Assembly: GCA_902363145.1 (NCBI GenBank)
Contig: CABIZB010000007.1
Span: 41,253 to 105,252, forward strand
Source: Oscillospiraceae bacterium
Lineage (GTDB): Bacteria; Bacillota; Clostridia; Oscillospirales; Ruminococcaceae
Length of the DNA stretch: 64,000 nucleotides
Direction: 5' to 3'
A program made the translations under genes and the position numbers. The number at the start of each line of letters is the position of its first letter. The stretch's first letter is position 1. The notes beneath the pieces are model-generated. The model was not told the origin of the DNA and made no database searches. It saw only the letters and a list, made by a program, of their open reading frames with translations. Below are positions 16,443 to 29,105 of the stretch, in pieces.

Positions 16443-17237
16443 TTATTTCACTTCTCCATATACCCTTACATAATCCACCTTGATACTGTCGGGCAGATCT
16501 TCGGGGCTTGGTGCGCCTGTCCAGCCGCCTGTTTCTGCGGAAACTATGACATACAGCGGAACCTCACAAGTTCCTCTTGCTTTCTTTGCGTCTGTACGCC
16601 AGCTTTCCTTGCCGTCGATATAATAAACATACTCATCTTCCGTCCAGAGCAGTCCGAATGTATGATAATTGCCGTCATACACATTTGCGCTGACCACCTG
16701 TCCCGATGACTTATGTGCTTTTCCGTAGCCGTCCCAGTTAAGTGTATGCTGTATCTTTTTTTCATTATGAAACGGTGACTCATAAATGTCTATCTCTGTG
16801 CCGTCCTTTCCGCCGTTATTTTCGCTCAGGACGCTGTCGCCCATGAGCCAGAAGGCTGTCCAATAGCCGGGCTTTGAATTAAGAGTGCATCGCACCTCAA
16901 AATACCCGTATGCCTGCTCGAAAAGTCCCTTTGTTTCCACCGCTCCCGAATTGAAGCGGTCTGTTTCCTCGTCGTAAGACATTTCAAGGACAAGGCTGCC
17001 CTCTCCGTCAAGATATGACATTTCATCACACCAATAGTTGTTAAGGTCCTGCCGTCTCTGCTCGTCTGCCATTTTCCACTTTGATGTATCAAGCTCTGTT
17101 CCGTCAAAGTTGTCCTCAAAGGTAATGGCATAATGCCTGCCGTCGATGAACTTATCGTTTCCGTCAGTACCCAGTCCCACAACGCCTGTTACGGCGGTCT
17201 GGACGGCTGTGAGGAACGCAAGAAGCTTTGATGTCAT
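16443..17237 (-). CDS. Glycoside hydrolase family 16 (beta-glucanase-like)
   Basis: 264 residues from ATG 17237, which follows GGGAGTGATA; an upstream TTG in frame is less likely. The catalytic signature is GTEIDIYESPF (about 147-157), with the nucleophile and acid/base Glu residues in E-I-D-I-Y-E. Other GH16 features are FEDNFDGTELDTSKW near the start, YGYFEVRCTL and YHTFGLLWTEDEYVYYIDG. It would hydrolyse beta-1,3-1,4 glucans or laminarin. The N terminus MTSKLLAFLTAVQTAVTGVV is hydrophobic and may be a poor signal peptide. It begins 4 bases after the mnmG stop, so translation is probably coupled. Confidence 0.85.
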   Translation of the reverse strand: MTSKLLAFLTAVQTAVTGVVGLGTDGNDKFIDGRHYAITFEDNFDGTELDTSKWKMADEQRRQDLNNYWCDEMSYLDGEGSLVLEMSYDEETDRFNSGAVETKGLFEQAYGYFEVRCTLNSKPGYWTAFWLMGDSVLSENNGGKDGTEIDIYESPFHNEKKIQHTLNWDGYGKAHKSSGQVVSANVYDGNYHTFGLLWTEDEYVYYIDGKESWRTDAKKARGTCEVPLYVIVSAETGGWTGAPSPEDLPDSIKVDYVRVYGEVK

Positions 17238-17241
17238 ATTA

Positions 17242-19140
17242 TCACTCCCTATCAATTCCGCCTGTTTTTCTGAGCTTGGAGAGCCATATTATAAGCACGC
17301 TCACATCGGCAGGGGACACGCCCGAAATTCTGCTTGCCTGACCGATATTCTCAGGCTTTACCTTATTGAGCTTTTCTATCGCTTCAAGGCTCAGTCCGCC
17401 GATATCCTTGTAATCCACATTATCGGGGAGCTTTTTCTCTTCAAGCTTTCTTACATGATCTACTTCCATAAGCTGACGGGCAATGTAGCCGTCATACTCT
17501 ATCCTGAGACCCACCTGCTCCTTTACCTCATATGAAAGCTCAGGGCGTTCATCGTCAAAGGGTGCAAGGTCGTCATATGATATCTGAGGGCGCTTTATAA
17601 GCTCGGACATTTTAAGTCCTGTTGAGATAGCCGCTGTACCCTTGCTCATAAGCATTTCATTAAGCTCGGGTGAGGGGCTGACGGATTTTTTCTTTACACG
17701 CTTTATCTCCGCTTCTATCTGAGCCTGCTTTTCAAGGAATTTTTCATATCTCTCATCGGAGATAAGTCCTACCTCGTGACCGATAGGCGTAAGGCGCTCG
17801 TCGGCATTGTCCTGCCTGAGTATGAGTCTGTATTCGCTGCGGCTGGTCATCATTCTGTAGGGGTCGGTGCAGCCCTTGATAACAAGGTCATCGATAAGCG
17901 TGCCGATGTAGGAAGATGAACGGGGGAGAGATATCTGCTCTCTGCCGTGGACTGCAAGGGCGGCGTTTATTCCTGCGATAAGTCCCTGTGCGGCAGCTTC
18001 TTCATAGCCCGATGTTCCGTTGAACTGACCTGCGCCGTAAAGTCCGCTTATTTTTTTGAATTCAAGGGTGTGCTTCAGGTCCTGCGGGTCGCAGCAGTCG
18101 TATTCGATGGCATATGCGTTTCGCATTACCTCAACGTGCTCCAGTCCCTTTATGGTGTGCAGAAATTTCAGCTGAACGTCCTCGGGAAGAGAAGAGGACA
18201 TTCCCTGCAGATAATATTCATCGGTGGTAAGACCCATTGGCTCGATAAAAAGCTGGTGACGGGGTCTGTCGGGAAAGCGCATTATCTTATCCTCAATAGA
18301 GGGGCAATATCTGGGGCCTATGCCGTGTATCCTGCCCGAATAAAGAGGTGAACGGTGGATATTCTCACGTATAGTCTTGTGGGTCTCATCATTTGTGTAA
18401 GCCACATAGCAGGAAACTATATTTTTAAGACCCTCTCTGGGAGTTTCAAAGGAAAATGGCTGGATATCCTCATCGCCGTCCTGGCGTTCAAGAAGGTCAA
18501 AGTTAATGCTTCTCTTATGCACACGGGAGGGTGTGCCTGTCTTGAATCGCCTGAGATGAACTCCTATCTTTTCAAGGCTTGCGGAAAGATATCTTGCGGG
18601 GAGGGTGGCATCAGGCCCGCTTTCGTAGCTCACATCTCCCACATGGATAACGCCTTTGAGATATGTTCCCGTTGCGATGATGACCTTTTTCACATTGTAC
18701 CTTGCGCCAAGGGCTGTGACAATGCCTGTTACTGTGCCGTTCTCAGCCAGTACCTCTGTTACCTCAGCCTGCTTTATGTACAGATCATCCTGATCCTCGC
18801 ATACTTTTTTCATATACTCATGGTACTTCACCCTGTCTGCCTGAACACGCAGGCTGTGAACGGCAGGGCCTTTTCCACGGTTGAGCATTCTGCTCTGGAT
18901 AAAGCATTTGTCGGCAGATTTGCCCATCTGACCGCCCAGCGCATCTATCTCACGGACAAGATGACCCTTAGCTGTTCCGCCGATAGAGGGGTTGCAGGGC
19001 ATATTTGCAATGCCGTCAAGGGTGATCGTGAAAAGAGCCGTCTTTACCCCCAGACGTGCGCAGGCAAGAGCAGCTTCCACTCCCGCATGACCCGCTCCCA
19101 CAACGGCAACGTCAAAATCATCTACATAGTAATTATCCAT
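17242..19140 (-). CDS. mnmG: tRNA uridine-5-carboxymethylaminomethyl modification enzyme MnmG
   Basis: 632 residues, normal length. FAD-binding dinucleotide fold at the start ([21 protein letters not shown]), then [22 protein letters not shown], and the C-terminal domain ending [19 protein letters not shown]. With MnmE it makes the cmnm5 modification at U34 of certain tRNAs. Order on this strand is mnmE, cdd, mnmG, GH16. In many firmicutes mnmE and mnmG lie together near oriC; here cdd is inserted between them. Confidence 0.95.
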   Translation of the reverse strand: MDNYYVDDFDVAVVGAGHAGVEAALACARLGVKTALFTITLDGIANMPCNPSIGGTAKGHLVREIDALGGQMGKSADKCFIQSRMLNRGKGPAVHSLRVQADRVKYHEYMKKVCEDQDDLYIKQAEVTEVLAENGTVTGIVTALGARYNVKKVIIATGTYLKGVIHVGDVSYESGPDATLPARYLSASLEKIGVHLRRFKTGTPSRVHKRSINFDLLERQDGDEDIQPFSFETPREGLKNIVSCYVAYTNDETHKTIRENIHRSPLYSGRIHGIGPRYCPSIEDKIMRFPDRPRHQLFIEPMGLTTDEYYLQGMSSSLPEDVQLKFLHTIKGLEHVEVMRNAYAIEYDCCDPQDLKHTLEFKKISGLYGAGQFNGTSGYEEAAAQGLIAGINAALAVHGREQISLPRSSSYIGTLIDDLVIKGCTDPYRMMTSRSEYRLILRQDNADERLTPIGHEVGLISDERYEKFLEKQAQIEAEIKRVKKKSVSPSPELNEMLMSKGTAAISTGLKMSELIKRPQISYDDLAPFDDERPELSYEVKEQVGLRIEYDGYIARQLMEVDHVRKLEEKKLPDNVDYKDIGGLSLEAIEKLNKVKPENIGQASRISGVSPADVSVLIIWLSKLRKTGGIDRE

Positions 19141-19189
19141 ATTTATTCTTCCAATCCTAAAATTTTCCTGTTGAGCCCTTGAATAAATG

Positions 19190-19582
19190 TCATATCCACC
19201 ATTCGGGCGTAAGGTCGCCCAAGGTAACTATCCTTTCATTCTCATAGTCAATCATTATCTCAATGTTCCTGTATTCATCTGGCATGAACTGAGCCATAAG
19301 CTCACGGCAGGCACCGCAGGGAGACATTGCTTTTCCGTCCGACCCAATAGCAATAACACGCTTTATCTTGTTTTCGCCATTGGTTATCATGTTGAAAATC
19401 GCATTTCTTTCGGCACAGATGCCCAGAGTGCAGGCACAGTCAACGCACACGCCTGTATATAGCTTTCCCGAACCTGCTTCGATAGCGGCAGCAACACCGC
19501 CTGCTTCCACAATATCGGATATTTTTCTTGGGTCAAGAACTGCCTTTGCGGCAGAATACATTTCGTTCCATATATTTTCCAT
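19190..19582 (-). CDS. cdd: Cytidine deaminase
   Basis: 130 residues. Zinc and catalytic motifs: [11 protein letters not shown] (C-A-E, about 57) and PCGACRELM (about 91-99), the typical layout of the homotetrameric bacterial enzyme. It deaminates cytidine and deoxycytidine for pyrimidine salvage. It starts after a ribosome site GGAGG, and lies between mnmE and mnmG in the same direction. Confidence 0.92.
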   Translation of the reverse strand: MENIWNEMYSAAKAVLDPRKISDIVEAGGVAAAIEAGSGKLYTGVCVDCACTLGICAERNAIFNMITNGENKIKRVIAIGSDGKAMSPCGACRELMAQFMPDEYRNIEIMIDYENERIVTLGDLTPEWWI

Positions 19583-19629
19583 ATCCTACCTCCGATTATA
19601 AAAATTTATATTTCAAGTTATTTTATAAA

Positions 19630-19776
19630 TCAATTATCATATGGATAATCAATGATACCATATTCATCAAACAATTTGTCAAGTCTTTTATCTAAATAAT
19701 CTTTCGCTTTTCCAGATAAAAGTAAGTGCGCCTTTTGATAATGCTTTTTTGAAATCTCTTTTACTGCGTTATTTTC
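19630..19776 (-). pseudogene. Startless coding remnant between mnmE and cdd
   Basis: A 48-codon frame on the minus strand overlaps the last codons of mnmE and ends at TGA 19630-19632. It has no ATG, GTG or TTG in a useful place, yet reads like a real C terminus: KKHYQKAHLLLSGKAKDY then LDKRLDKLFDEYGIIDYPYD. It is probably the tail of a decayed gene. It could instead be translated from an ATT codon, which I consider unlikely. Confidence 0.4.
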
Positions 19777-21151
19777 CTACACAGAAATGTGAGAATACTT
19801 CATTTACAACGGATTCCGTGGTGCGCTCGCCCGTAAGTTCAGTCAAAGCATTTTCAGCTTCGTCAAGAACAATGTTAACAGCATCAAGAGTAATGCCGCC
19901 CTTAACCGCATCAAGCGCTTCGGAAATGCAGCTTATCGCCTTGTCAAGACACTGCTTCTGGCGCTCATTTACGGAAAGCTCCTCACATACATTACTATCT
20001 GTAATAAATAAATCATACAATACTTCTTGTATTTTATCTGTACCCTCACCCTTTGCGGCAGAGATTTCAACAACATTATCAAAATTGTTGAAAACCTCCT
20101 GCCTATCAAGAACGCCCTCACAATCGCTTTTGTTTATGCAGGCAATTTTCTTGGCAGAGGCATTTTTGCAGGCTCTTATAAGGCTCTTGTCATCATCATC
20201 AAGAGGAATGCTGTTGTCAAAGACAGCAATGATAAGGTCAGCGGAGGAAAGCTTTTTCACTGCCTTTTCAATGCCTGCTCCCTCAATGATGTCTTCCGTT
20301 TCACGTATTCCCGCAGTGTCGGAAAGGCGCAAGACAATGTCTCCCAGACTGACGGACTCTTCAACAATATCCCTTGTGGTGCCTGCAATATCCGTGACAA
20401 TGCTCCTGTCACAGCCACTGAGCAGATTCATAAGGGTGCTTTTGCCCACGTTGGGCTTTCCTGCAATTACCGTGTCTATGCCTGCCTTTAAGATGCGGGT
20501 GTTGTCATATGCACGGCGGATTTTTTCAAGCTCGTTTAGGATATCGGAAAGCTCTGTGCACATATTGTCGTCATCGACCTCGGGAATATCATCTTCGGGG
20601 TAATCTATCCATGCGCCGATCTCTCCCAGCAGATGCAACAGCCTTTCGGAGCAGCCGTGTATCTTTTTGTAAAGCATTCCCTCACGGACGTTGAGCGCAC
20701 GTCTGTGGGAAGCATTGCCCTCGGCGGATATGATATCCATTACCGCCTCAGCCTGAGTAAGCGAAAGCTTGCCGTTTATGAACGCTCGCTTTGTAAATTC
20801 TCCCCCGGGAGCAGGCACGGCTCCGCAGTCGTATATGGCTCTTAGCACCTTTTCGGTGATGAAAATGCCGCCGTGGCATGATATTTCAGCCACATCTTCG
20901 CCTGTGTATGACCTTGGCGCTCTGAAAATTGTGATAACTCCGTCGTCCAGCTCATCGCCATCGGAGGTGTGTATCTTGCCGTATGCGCAGGTGTAGCCCT
21001 CCATTTCGGAAGGCTTTTTCTTTGATGAAAGGGGAGTAAATATCCTGTCAGCAATTTCAAAAGCATTATCCCCCGATATCCTTATGACGGAAATTCCGCC
21101 TGCCGCACGGGGAGTTGAAACTGCGGCTACGGTGCTGTCGGAAATTATCAT
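19769..21151 (-). CDS. mnmE: tRNA modification GTPase MnmE
   Basis: 460 residues. Domains: N-terminal tetrahydrofolate-binding part with DTVAAVSTPRAAGGISVIRI-like start and CHGG, a helical part, the inserted G domain with GKPNVGKS (about 231-238), DIAGTTRD, DTAG and NKSD, and the C-terminal Cys motif CVGK. Partner of MnmG in U34 modification. It overlaps the end of the upstream membrane protein gene by 4 bases (ATGA), indicating coupling. A patch near 19980-20080 is AT-richer than the rest. Confidence 0.95.
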   Translation of the reverse strand: MIISDSTVAAVSTPRAAGGISVIRISGDNAFEIADRIFTPLSSKKKPSEMEGYTCAYGKIHTSDGDELDDGVITIFRAPRSYTGEDVAEISCHGGIFITEKVLRAIYDCGAVPAPGGEFTKRAFINGKLSLTQAEAVMDIISAEGNASHRRALNVREGMLYKKIHGCSERLLHLLGEIGAWIDYPEDDIPEVDDDNMCTELSDILNELEKIRRAYDNTRILKAGIDTVIAGKPNVGKSTLMNLLSGCDRSIVTDIAGTTRDIVEESVSLGDIVLRLSDTAGIRETEDIIEGAGIEKAVKKLSSADLIIAVFDNSIPLDDDDKSLIRACKNASAKKIACINKSDCEGVLDRQEVFNNFDNVVEISAAKGEGTDKIQEVLYDLFITDSNVCEELSVNERQKQCLDKAISCISEALDAVKGGITLDAVNIVLDEAENALTELTGERTTESVVNEVFSHFCVGK

Positions 21152-22068
21152 GCCCTGTCTTTCCTTTCTGAGGCTCTTTCTCTCAGCTTTGCACGGATAT
21201 TTTCAAATTCCTTTCTGTACTTTACAGAGTGCATACTTGGGAAAGCCTTAATCATTCTTTCAACGTTCTTATCGCTGAACGCCACAAGAGCGTCATATCT
21301 TGCACGGAGCTTTTCAACAGTTTCGTCCTTCATATCGGTAATATTTTCCTTGATGTCATTTCTAAGCTCGGCAGCTTTTTCCTCGCCCTCCATCCTCTTG
21401 GCATAGATAGCGGCAGCGGCTTCACTGCCCTTGTCAACGGCAGTAAGTGCGGTATCCGCAAGAGCTTTGCCAAGCTTCTGGGAGCTGTTGTACATTTTCT
21501 CCGATATTTCGGAAATCTCTTTCAGTCTCAGGTTCAGCTTATATACAGCCGCTACGGAATTGGAGCAGTCAATGATTATAAGCACGCCCATAACGCCGAT
21601 GAAAACAGTTCCCGCAGTTGTGGGAATACTGTCAACCAGCCATTCTATCTGCGGCTCTGCGCAGTATTCAACGATAAGGCAGCCCATTCCCCAGAGGATA
21701 CTGGTTTTAAGGCAGATATACCCCTTGAAATTAAAATGCTCGTCCGAATAATCCCACCAGACATTGTGGAATATCATCTTCATGATAACGCCCACAAAAA
21801 ACTCAAACGCCGTACATATAAGCGACGAACAGATGAACATAAGTATCGGGATATCCATGAACGGGTGGAGCAGTATGGTTATTATCAGCACACCTAAGCC
21901 GTATATGGGGCATATGGGCATACTTAAAAATCCACGGTTTGAATACTCGCCCATTTTAAGCGCATGGGCGCACACCTCTATTGCCCAACCGATAAACGAC
22001 CACACAATAAACAAAAGGCACATTTCGTACAGGCTGAAGCCTAAAATATCAATTTTCTCGTAAAACAT
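21148..22068 (-). CDS. CmpB-type putative ABC transporter membrane protein
   Basis: 306 residues. Residues 1-170 hold about five membrane segments, with FIVWSFIGWAIEV, NRGFLSMPICPIYGLG and WWDYSD motifs typical of the PF06541 (ABC_trans_CmpB) family. Residues 180-306 form a charged, probably coiled-coil cytoplasmic tail with many Lys, Glu and Arg. No ATP-binding subunit lies nearby, so a transport role is doubtful. It overlaps mnmE by 4 bases and follows a small Lys-rich gene by one base. Confidence 0.75.
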   Translation of the reverse strand: MFYEKIDILGFSLYEMCLLFIVWSFIGWAIEVCAHALKMGEYSNRGFLSMPICPIYGLGVLIITILLHPFMDIPILMFICSSLICTAFEFFVGVIMKMIFHNVWWDYSDEHFNFKGYICLKTSILWGMGCLIVEYCAEPQIEWLVDSIPTTAGTVFIGVMGVLIIIDCSNSVAAVYKLNLRLKEISEISEKMYNSSQKLGKALADTALTAVDKGSEAAAAIYAKRMEGEEKAAELRNDIKENITDMKDETVEKLRARYDALVAFSDKNVERMIKAFPSMHSVKYRKEFENIRAKLRERASERKDRA

Positions 22069-22069
22069 A

Positions 22070-22300
22070 TCACTTATTCAGCTTCTCTTTCAGTTCCTTT
22101 GCTATCTTTTCGTATTCCAGCTTGTCGATCTCCATGGCTTTTGCTACCATCATTTTCTTGGCCGCCTTGAGATTTTCGGCTGTGTATTTGGTATTCATTC
22201 TGTCTTTCCACTGCTTTTCGATCTTCTTGTCCTGCTTATTCTTTTCTTTGATAAGCTCCTTGAATGTGTTAGGTTCTTTTTTCCCGAAAAGTATTCCCAT
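22070..22300 (-). CDS. Small Lys/Glu-rich helical protein
   Basis: 76 residues, MGILFGKKEPNTFKELIKEK at the start and nearly all charged helix after that. No family recognised. The short hydrophobic MGILFG start resembles those of other small proteins in this window (47571, 48102). It ends just before the CmpB-type gene and is likely co-transcribed with it and mnmE. A terminator separates it from gyrA. Confidence 0.6.
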   Translation of the reverse strand: MGILFGKKEPNTFKELIKEKNKQDKKIEKQWKDRMNTKYTAENLKAAKKMMVAKAMEIDKLEYEKIAKELKEKLNK

Positions 22301-22329
22301 GTCGATTCTCCTGTCTGATAATATACCGA

Positions 22330-22356
22330 AAAGGGGTAAGAAAAACTTACCCCTTT
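22330..22356 (-). terminator. Terminator after gyrA
   Basis: AAGGGGTAAG and CTTACCCCTT with a short loop, then TTTTCGG on the minus strand, just beyond the gyrA stop. Confidence 0.8.
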
Positions 22357-22362
22357 ATGAAA

Positions 22363-24957
22363 TTATTCTTCAGTATCTTCCTGATCGTCCTCGTCATCAT
22401 CGGGAGCTTCGTCAATAACGACCTCGTTCTGCTCTTCTGCGGCAGCCTCAGCCATTTCCTTTTCAAGCTCTTCCTCGGAGGGCTGTTCTATCTTTTCTGT
22501 CTCGGCGCTGTCGTCATGCTCGGCACGGGTGAATGCAACCACTTTGTCCTCGCCGCTTACTCTCATAAGCTTAACGCCCGTTGCATACCTGCCCATGATG
22601 CGGATATCGCAGGCACGTATTCTTATGATAACGCCGTCTGTTGCTATCATGATAATATCGTCTTCCTCGTCAACTATCTTTATGCCGCATACATAGCCCT
22701 TATCATCGGACACCTTGTAGTTGAGCATACCATAGCCGCCTCTGTTCTGGATACGGTAATCATCAAGCTTTACACGTCTTCCCAGACCCTTATCGGTAAC
22801 GGTGAGAACGCTTGCGCCCTCTCTAACTCTTGCCATGGAAACAACATAGTCGCCGTCTCTGAGCTTTATTGCCTTTACGCCGTGAGCGGTCCTGCTCATA
22901 GGTCTCATCTGGGTCTCGTCGATTCTGATAGCGTAGCCGTTTCTGGTGGCAACTATTACCTGAGCGCTGCCGTCGGTAAGTCTTACGCCTGCTATCTCAT
23001 CGCCATCATCAAGACCAACGGCTCTCAGACCGTTCTTTCTCACATTCTTGTATGCGGAAAGGGGAGTTCTCTTTATCTTGCCGTTCTTTGTGACCATGAT
23101 AAGGAACTTGCCGTCTTCATAGTCTGTGGTCTTTATCATTGCGGCGATCTTTTCATCTTCCGCAAGGGGAAGCATATTGATAACATTCACTCCTCTTGAC
23201 TGCTTGGAGCCTTCTGCTATCTCGTAGCATCTGAGCTTGTACATAATACCCTTGCTGGTAATGAACAGCACATCATCGTGAGTGGAGGAGATGAACATTT
23301 CCTGAATGAAGTCCTCGTCCCTCTGCTTGATGGCGGAAACGCCCTTGCCGCCTCTCTTCTGGGTCTTGTACTCGCTTATGGGCTGCCTCTTGATGTAGCC
23401 GATATTTGTAAGAGTTACAACACAGTCCTCAACGGGGATAAGGTCTTCAACATCGACCTCACCGCTGACGTTTTCGATGGAAGTTCTTCTTTCATCGCCG
23501 TATTTTCTCTTTATCTCTTCAAGCTCATTGCAGATTATTTCAAGCACTCTTTCGTGGCTTGCAAGTATCTCGGTGAGATCCTTTATCTTTGCATTAAGCT
23601 CAGCCAGCTCATCATCTATCTTCTTTCTTTCCATATTGGAAAGCTGATACATTCTCATCTGGGCAATAGCGTCTGCCTGAATTTCAGTAAGGGTGAAGCG
23701 TGCCATAAGTCTCTGCTTTATCTCGGTGATATTTTCCGAGGTGCGGCATATCCGGATAACTTCCTCGATATTTTCCGCTGCAATTACCATACCTTCAAGG
23801 ATATGTGCCCTTGCCTGAGCCTTGTCAAGGTCAAACTTGGTTCTTCTGCGGATAACTTCTACCTGGAAGTCGATGTATTCTGTAAGCATCTGCTTGAGGG
23901 AAAGTATCTTAGGCTCGCCCTTAACAAGCGCCAGCATAATAACGCCCACAGTGTCCTGGAGCTGTGTATATTGATAAAGATGATTGAGCACTACCTGTGC
24001 GATAGCGTCCTTTTTCAGCTCGATAACTATACGAACATCATGATCCTTGTCGGACTCATCACGGATAGTATGGATCCCGTCGATCCTCTTATCCTTTGCA
24101 AGGTCAGCAATGTTCTCGATAAGGCGCTTTTTGTTGACCATGTAAGGAATTTCTTCGATGATGATGCAGGTACGGTTCTTTATGTCCTCTATCTTTGCAC
24201 GGCCTCTGAGGGTAATGCGTCCTCTTCCTGTTGCATAGGCTGCACGAATGCCCGCACGGCCCATGATTATGCCGCCTGTGGGGAAATCGGGGCCCTTTAT
24301 GTGCTGCATAAGCTCATCAAGAGTGCAGTCGGGGTTCTTTATAAGGGTCTGAACAGCGTCGATAGTCTCGGTAAGGTTGTGGGGAGGTATATTTGTTGCC
24401 ATACCTACCGCAATACCTACGGAGCCGTTTACCAGAAGGTTGGGGAAACGGGAGGGAAGCACAACAGGCTCTTTGAGTCTGTCATCATAGTTGGACATAT
24501 AGTCGATGGTGTCCTTGTTGATATCCGTAAGCATATCAAGAGCCATCTTGTCCATTCTTGCCTCAGTATAACGGTAAGCAGCAGGGGGGTCGCCGTCCAG
24601 CGAACCGAAGTTTCCGTGGCCGTCAACAAGGGGATATCTCATAGAGAAATCCTGGGCAAGTCTTACCATGGCATCATATACAGATGCGTCGCCGTGGGGG
24701 TGATAACGACCCAGCACTGTACCTACGGTATCGGCGCACTTTCTGTACTCCTTATCGGGAGTAAGTCCGTTTTCATACATTGTGTAAAGGATACGTCTGT
24801 GAACGGGCTTAAGACCGTCTCTTACGTCGGGCAGAGCACGGGAAACTATAACTGACATGGAATATGCAAGGAAGGACTCCCTCATTTCCTTTTCAATGTC
24901 CCTGTGGACGACTCTGTTATTGTTCAAGCTGAAATTCTCATCTGACAAATCTAACAA
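22363..24957 (-). CDS. gyrA: DNA gyrase subunit A
   Basis: 864 residues. Active-site Tyr in [10 protein letters not shown] (about 128), quinolone-resistance region with [12 protein letters not shown], and the C-terminal beta-pinwheel with the GyrA box QKRGGKG (usual QRRGGKG), which marks gyrase rather than topoisomerase IV. The end is a long acidic tail. It introduces negative supercoils with GyrB. Last gene of the leftward origin cluster, followed by a terminator. Confidence 0.96.
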   Translation of the reverse strand: MLDLSDENFSLNNNRVVHRDIEKEMRESFLAYSMSVIVSRALPDVRDGLKPVHRRILYTMYENGLTPDKEYRKCADTVGTVLGRYHPHGDASVYDAMVRLAQDFSMRYPLVDGHGNFGSLDGDPPAAYRYTEARMDKMALDMLTDINKDTIDYMSNYDDRLKEPVVLPSRFPNLLVNGSVGIAVGMATNIPPHNLTETIDAVQTLIKNPDCTLDELMQHIKGPDFPTGGIIMGRAGIRAAYATGRGRITLRGRAKIEDIKNRTCIIIEEIPYMVNKKRLIENIADLAKDKRIDGIHTIRDESDKDHDVRIVIELKKDAIAQVVLNHLYQYTQLQDTVGVIMLALVKGEPKILSLKQMLTEYIDFQVEVIRRRTKFDLDKAQARAHILEGMVIAAENIEEVIRICRTSENITEIKQRLMARFTLTEIQADAIAQMRMYQLSNMERKKIDDELAELNAKIKDLTEILASHERVLEIICNELEEIKRKYGDERRTSIENVSGEVDVEDLIPVEDCVVTLTNIGYIKRQPISEYKTQKRGGKGVSAIKQRDEDFIQEMFISSTHDDVLFITSKGIMYKLRCYEIAEGSKQSRGVNVINMLPLAEDEKIAAMIKTTDYEDGKFLIMVTKNGKIKRTPLSAYKNVRKNGLRAVGLDDGDEIAGVRLTDGSAQVIVATRNGYAIRIDETQMRPMSRTAHGVKAIKLRDGDYVVSMARVREGASVLTVTDKGLGRRVKLDDYRIQNRGGYGMLNYKVSDDKGYVCGIKIVDEEDDIIMIATDGVIIRIRACDIRIMGRYATGVKLMRVSGEDKVVAFTRAEHDDSAETEKIEQPSEEELEKEMAEAAAEEQNEVVIDEAPDDDEDDQEDTEE

Positions 24958-24994
24958 CTCCCTCTGAAATCAGGTTATTAGCATAAGCTCTGAT

Positions 24995-25633
24995 TTAATT
25001 TTCCTTATAGCGTACTCCCATTATATTTGAGAGCCTGTTTTTTATCTCTGTATTCTCTTCGGGCGTGAAAGCTGATTTGGGAATAACAAAAACATTTATC
25101 TTCTTGACATATACGATGTACATATCGGAGCAGTCGGTTATCTCAACGGAGCTGTTGTCAAGGTGGATAATGGTTGCGGGGGGAGTATCATCTTCCTCAC
25201 CCTCAGCCTCGCTTTCTTCCTCGGCTTCCTTTTCTGCTTCTTCGCTTATATACGTATCGTGTATTGTTGATATCTTTAAACTATCTGTATAAACTTCTGC
25301 TTTATATACAGCACCCTCAAGCTCGCCAAGGCTGGAATCAAGCTTCCTGTAAACATTCTTGGGTCTCATAAGCAGATATCCGCCCAGAATCACGCAGAAT
25401 ACCACAAGCATCCAGGAGAACGAAACATCTCTGTCCGCTCCCATTACTATATTGACCAGCTGGGTTATTATTGCAAGCACCACAAGGGTCATCTGAACAG
25501 CAACGCTTTTATAAACATATTTCTTCTGAAATATCTTAAAGCCTCTGAGAATTTCTTCCTTGCTGCTCTTATATTCGCCCTCGGCTATAAGCTCGCTTAC
25601 TTTTCTGCCGTCATAAACATCATCAATATTCAA
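24995..25633 (-). CDS. YcxB-like membrane protein between gyrB and gyrA
   Basis: 212 residues. Two membrane helices (about 43-63 and 70-90), then a soluble domain (about 95-212) like the YcxB C-terminal fold, ending KKINVFVIPKSAFTPEENTEI. An acidic insert EEAEKEAEEESEAEGEEDD divides this domain. Function unknown. It lies 51 bases after gyrB and 37 before gyrA, so it is part of the gyrase transcription unit. Confidence 0.7.
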   Translation of the reverse strand: MNIDDVYDGRKVSELIAEGEYKSSKEEILRGFKIFQKKYVYKSVAVQMTLVVLAIITQLVNIVMGADRDVSFSWMLVVFCVILGGYLLMRPKNVYRKLDSSLGELEGAVYKAEVYTDSLKISTIHDTYISEEAEKEAEEESEAEGEEDDTPPATIIHLDNSSVEITDCSDMYIVYVKKINVFVIPKSAFTPEENTEIKNRLSNIMGVRYKEN

Positions 25634-25684
25634 GAGTTATCATTCCTTTAAATAAATTCCCCTGATCTTCTCCCTGCAATAATA

Positions 25685-27658
<1,974 letters not shown>

Positions 27659-27726
27659 TTAGACCATTCCTTTCTGAGCTTACGTCGTTTCGTTGTTTTC
27701 AAAAACTCTTCAAGCCCGAAACATGA

Positions 27727-27972
27727 TTATTTGCATCTTTTTATAAGCGTGGCGGGGGATATGGGAGAAATATAAGTTCTTTCCCTGCCGTCCCTTGTGG
27801 AGACCACAAAGCTCTTTGGCATATCGTAGGAAACATAACAGGCGGATTTTCTCTTTCCCGATGCGGAAAGGTATTCCTTTGTGATCTTCCCTACAGAGGT
27901 ATTTTCTATATCAAAAATGCCTATGATATCGCAGTCCCTGACAACGGTATCACTGCCAAGATGAACGTACAT
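27727..27972 (-). CDS. remB: DUF370 protein, RemB (YaaB)-like
   Basis: 81 residues: MYVHLGSDTVVRDCDIIGIF at the start and SFVVSTRDGRERTYISPISP in the middle, the pattern of DUF370 proteins. Bacillus RemA/RemB of this family regulate matrix genes, and remB has the same position between recF and gyrB. It lies 11 bases after recF. The name rests on position and family. Confidence 0.8.
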   Translation of the reverse strand: MYVHLGSDTVVRDCDIIGIFDIENTSVGKITKEYLSASGKRKSACYVSYDMPKSFVVSTRDGRERTYISPISPATLIKRCK

Positions 27973-27983
27973 TTTATCTCCTT

Positions 27984-29105
27984 TCAGCCTTCGGTTATCC
28001 TTCCTCCGCTTACGGAGAATATCTTCCCCTCAGTGCCGTCAAGCACTCGGCTGTCGCAGCAGGTGATGAACACCTGCATATCGTCTATATTTCTGAGGAT
28101 AAACCTCTGCCTGTCACGGTCAAGCTCGCTCAGCACATCGTCAAGGAGCATCACGGGCGCTTCGCCTGTCTGGTCCCTGATTATCTTTGCCTGCGCAAGC
28201 TTCATTACAAGGGCTGTGCTTCTCTGCTGCCCCTGGGAGCCGAACTCCCTTACGGAAAGCCCGTTTATGGTAGCAACGATATCGTCACGGTGAACGCCGC
28301 AAAGGGTGTATCCCGCTTTTATATCGTCCGCTGCCGAGGCTTTGAGCCTTTGATAATAAATATCCGCCAGCTCTCCCTCGTGGTCGGTCCTGCCGTCAAG
28401 AGACCTGTATATAGTTGACTGATAGTATAAATTTAATTTTTCTTTACTTTCAGTAATTTTATTATATAAACTCTCTGTATATAAATTTAAATTATTACAA
28501 TAAGTATCACGTATAACAGAAATATACGCACCTGTTTTGGCAAGCTGAACGTCCCAGATATCAAGGTCATCGGCGCTTCCGCTGCCTGTGAAGTTTATCT
28601 TCTTGATAAGAGCATTGCGCTGGCTGAGCAGGTTTTCGTACTTGTTAAGGGCATACACAAAGGACTTTTTCAGCTGCGATGATGACAGATCAACAAAGCT
28701 TCGCCTGTTATCGGGGGAGCCTTTGGCAATGAAAAGATCCTCGGGAGTAAACACCACGCATTTAAGGCTTCCGAAAAGCCTTGAAAGCAGCGGTACCTTT
28801 ACTCCGTTAAGAGCGATATTTTTTTCACGGATATTGTTTTTTCTGACTTCAAAGGATATATCCTGACTTCTGAATGAATCCTGAAAAGAAAGACGTATAG
28901 ATGCCTTTTCCTTTTCAAAGCCGATGAAATCCCTGTCCCTTGTTCCACGGAATGAGCGGCAGCCTGTCATCAGCCACACGGCTTCTATCAGGTTGGTTTT
29001 TCCCTGGGCGTTATCGCCGCAGAAAATGTTCATTCTTTCGTGGGGCCTTATATCCACATCGGAAAGGTTTTTATATCCGTCAGCAAAAACGCTTTTTATT
29101 ATCAC
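27984..29105 (-). CDS. recF: DNA replication and repair protein RecF
   Basis: 373 residues. Walker [14 protein letters not shown] (about 31-43), ABC signature [19 protein letters not shown] (about 285) and Walker [12 protein letters not shown]. RecF loads RecA at gaps with RecO and RecR. It overlaps rlbA by 4 bases. A patch at about 28395-28520 is markedly AT-rich and uses TAT, AAA and TTA codons unlike the rest of the gene. Confidence 0.95.
   Translation of the reverse strand: MIIKSVFADGYKNLSDVDIRPHERMNIFCGDNAQGKTNLIEAVWLMTGCRSFRGTRDRDFIGFEKEKASIRLSFQDSFRSQDISFEVRKNNIREKNIALNGVKVPLLSRLFGSLKCVVFTPEDLFIAKGSPDNRRSFVDLSSSQLKKSFVYALNKYENLLSQRNALIKKINFTGSGSADDLDIWDVQLAKTGAYISVIRDTYCNNLNLYTESLYNKITESKEKLNLYYQSTIYRSLDGRTDHEGELADIYYQRLKASAADDIKAGYTLCGVHRDDIVATINGLSVREFGSQGQQRSTALVMKLAQAKIIRDQTGEAPVMLLDDVLSELDRDRQRFILRNIDDMQVFITCCDSRVLDGTEGKIFSVSGGRITEG

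Noticed and set aside
23278..24855. Plus-strand frame of 525 codons opposite gyrA
   Set aside because: A shadow of gyrA on the other strand, with no start signal and improbable Cys/His/Ser-rich composition.
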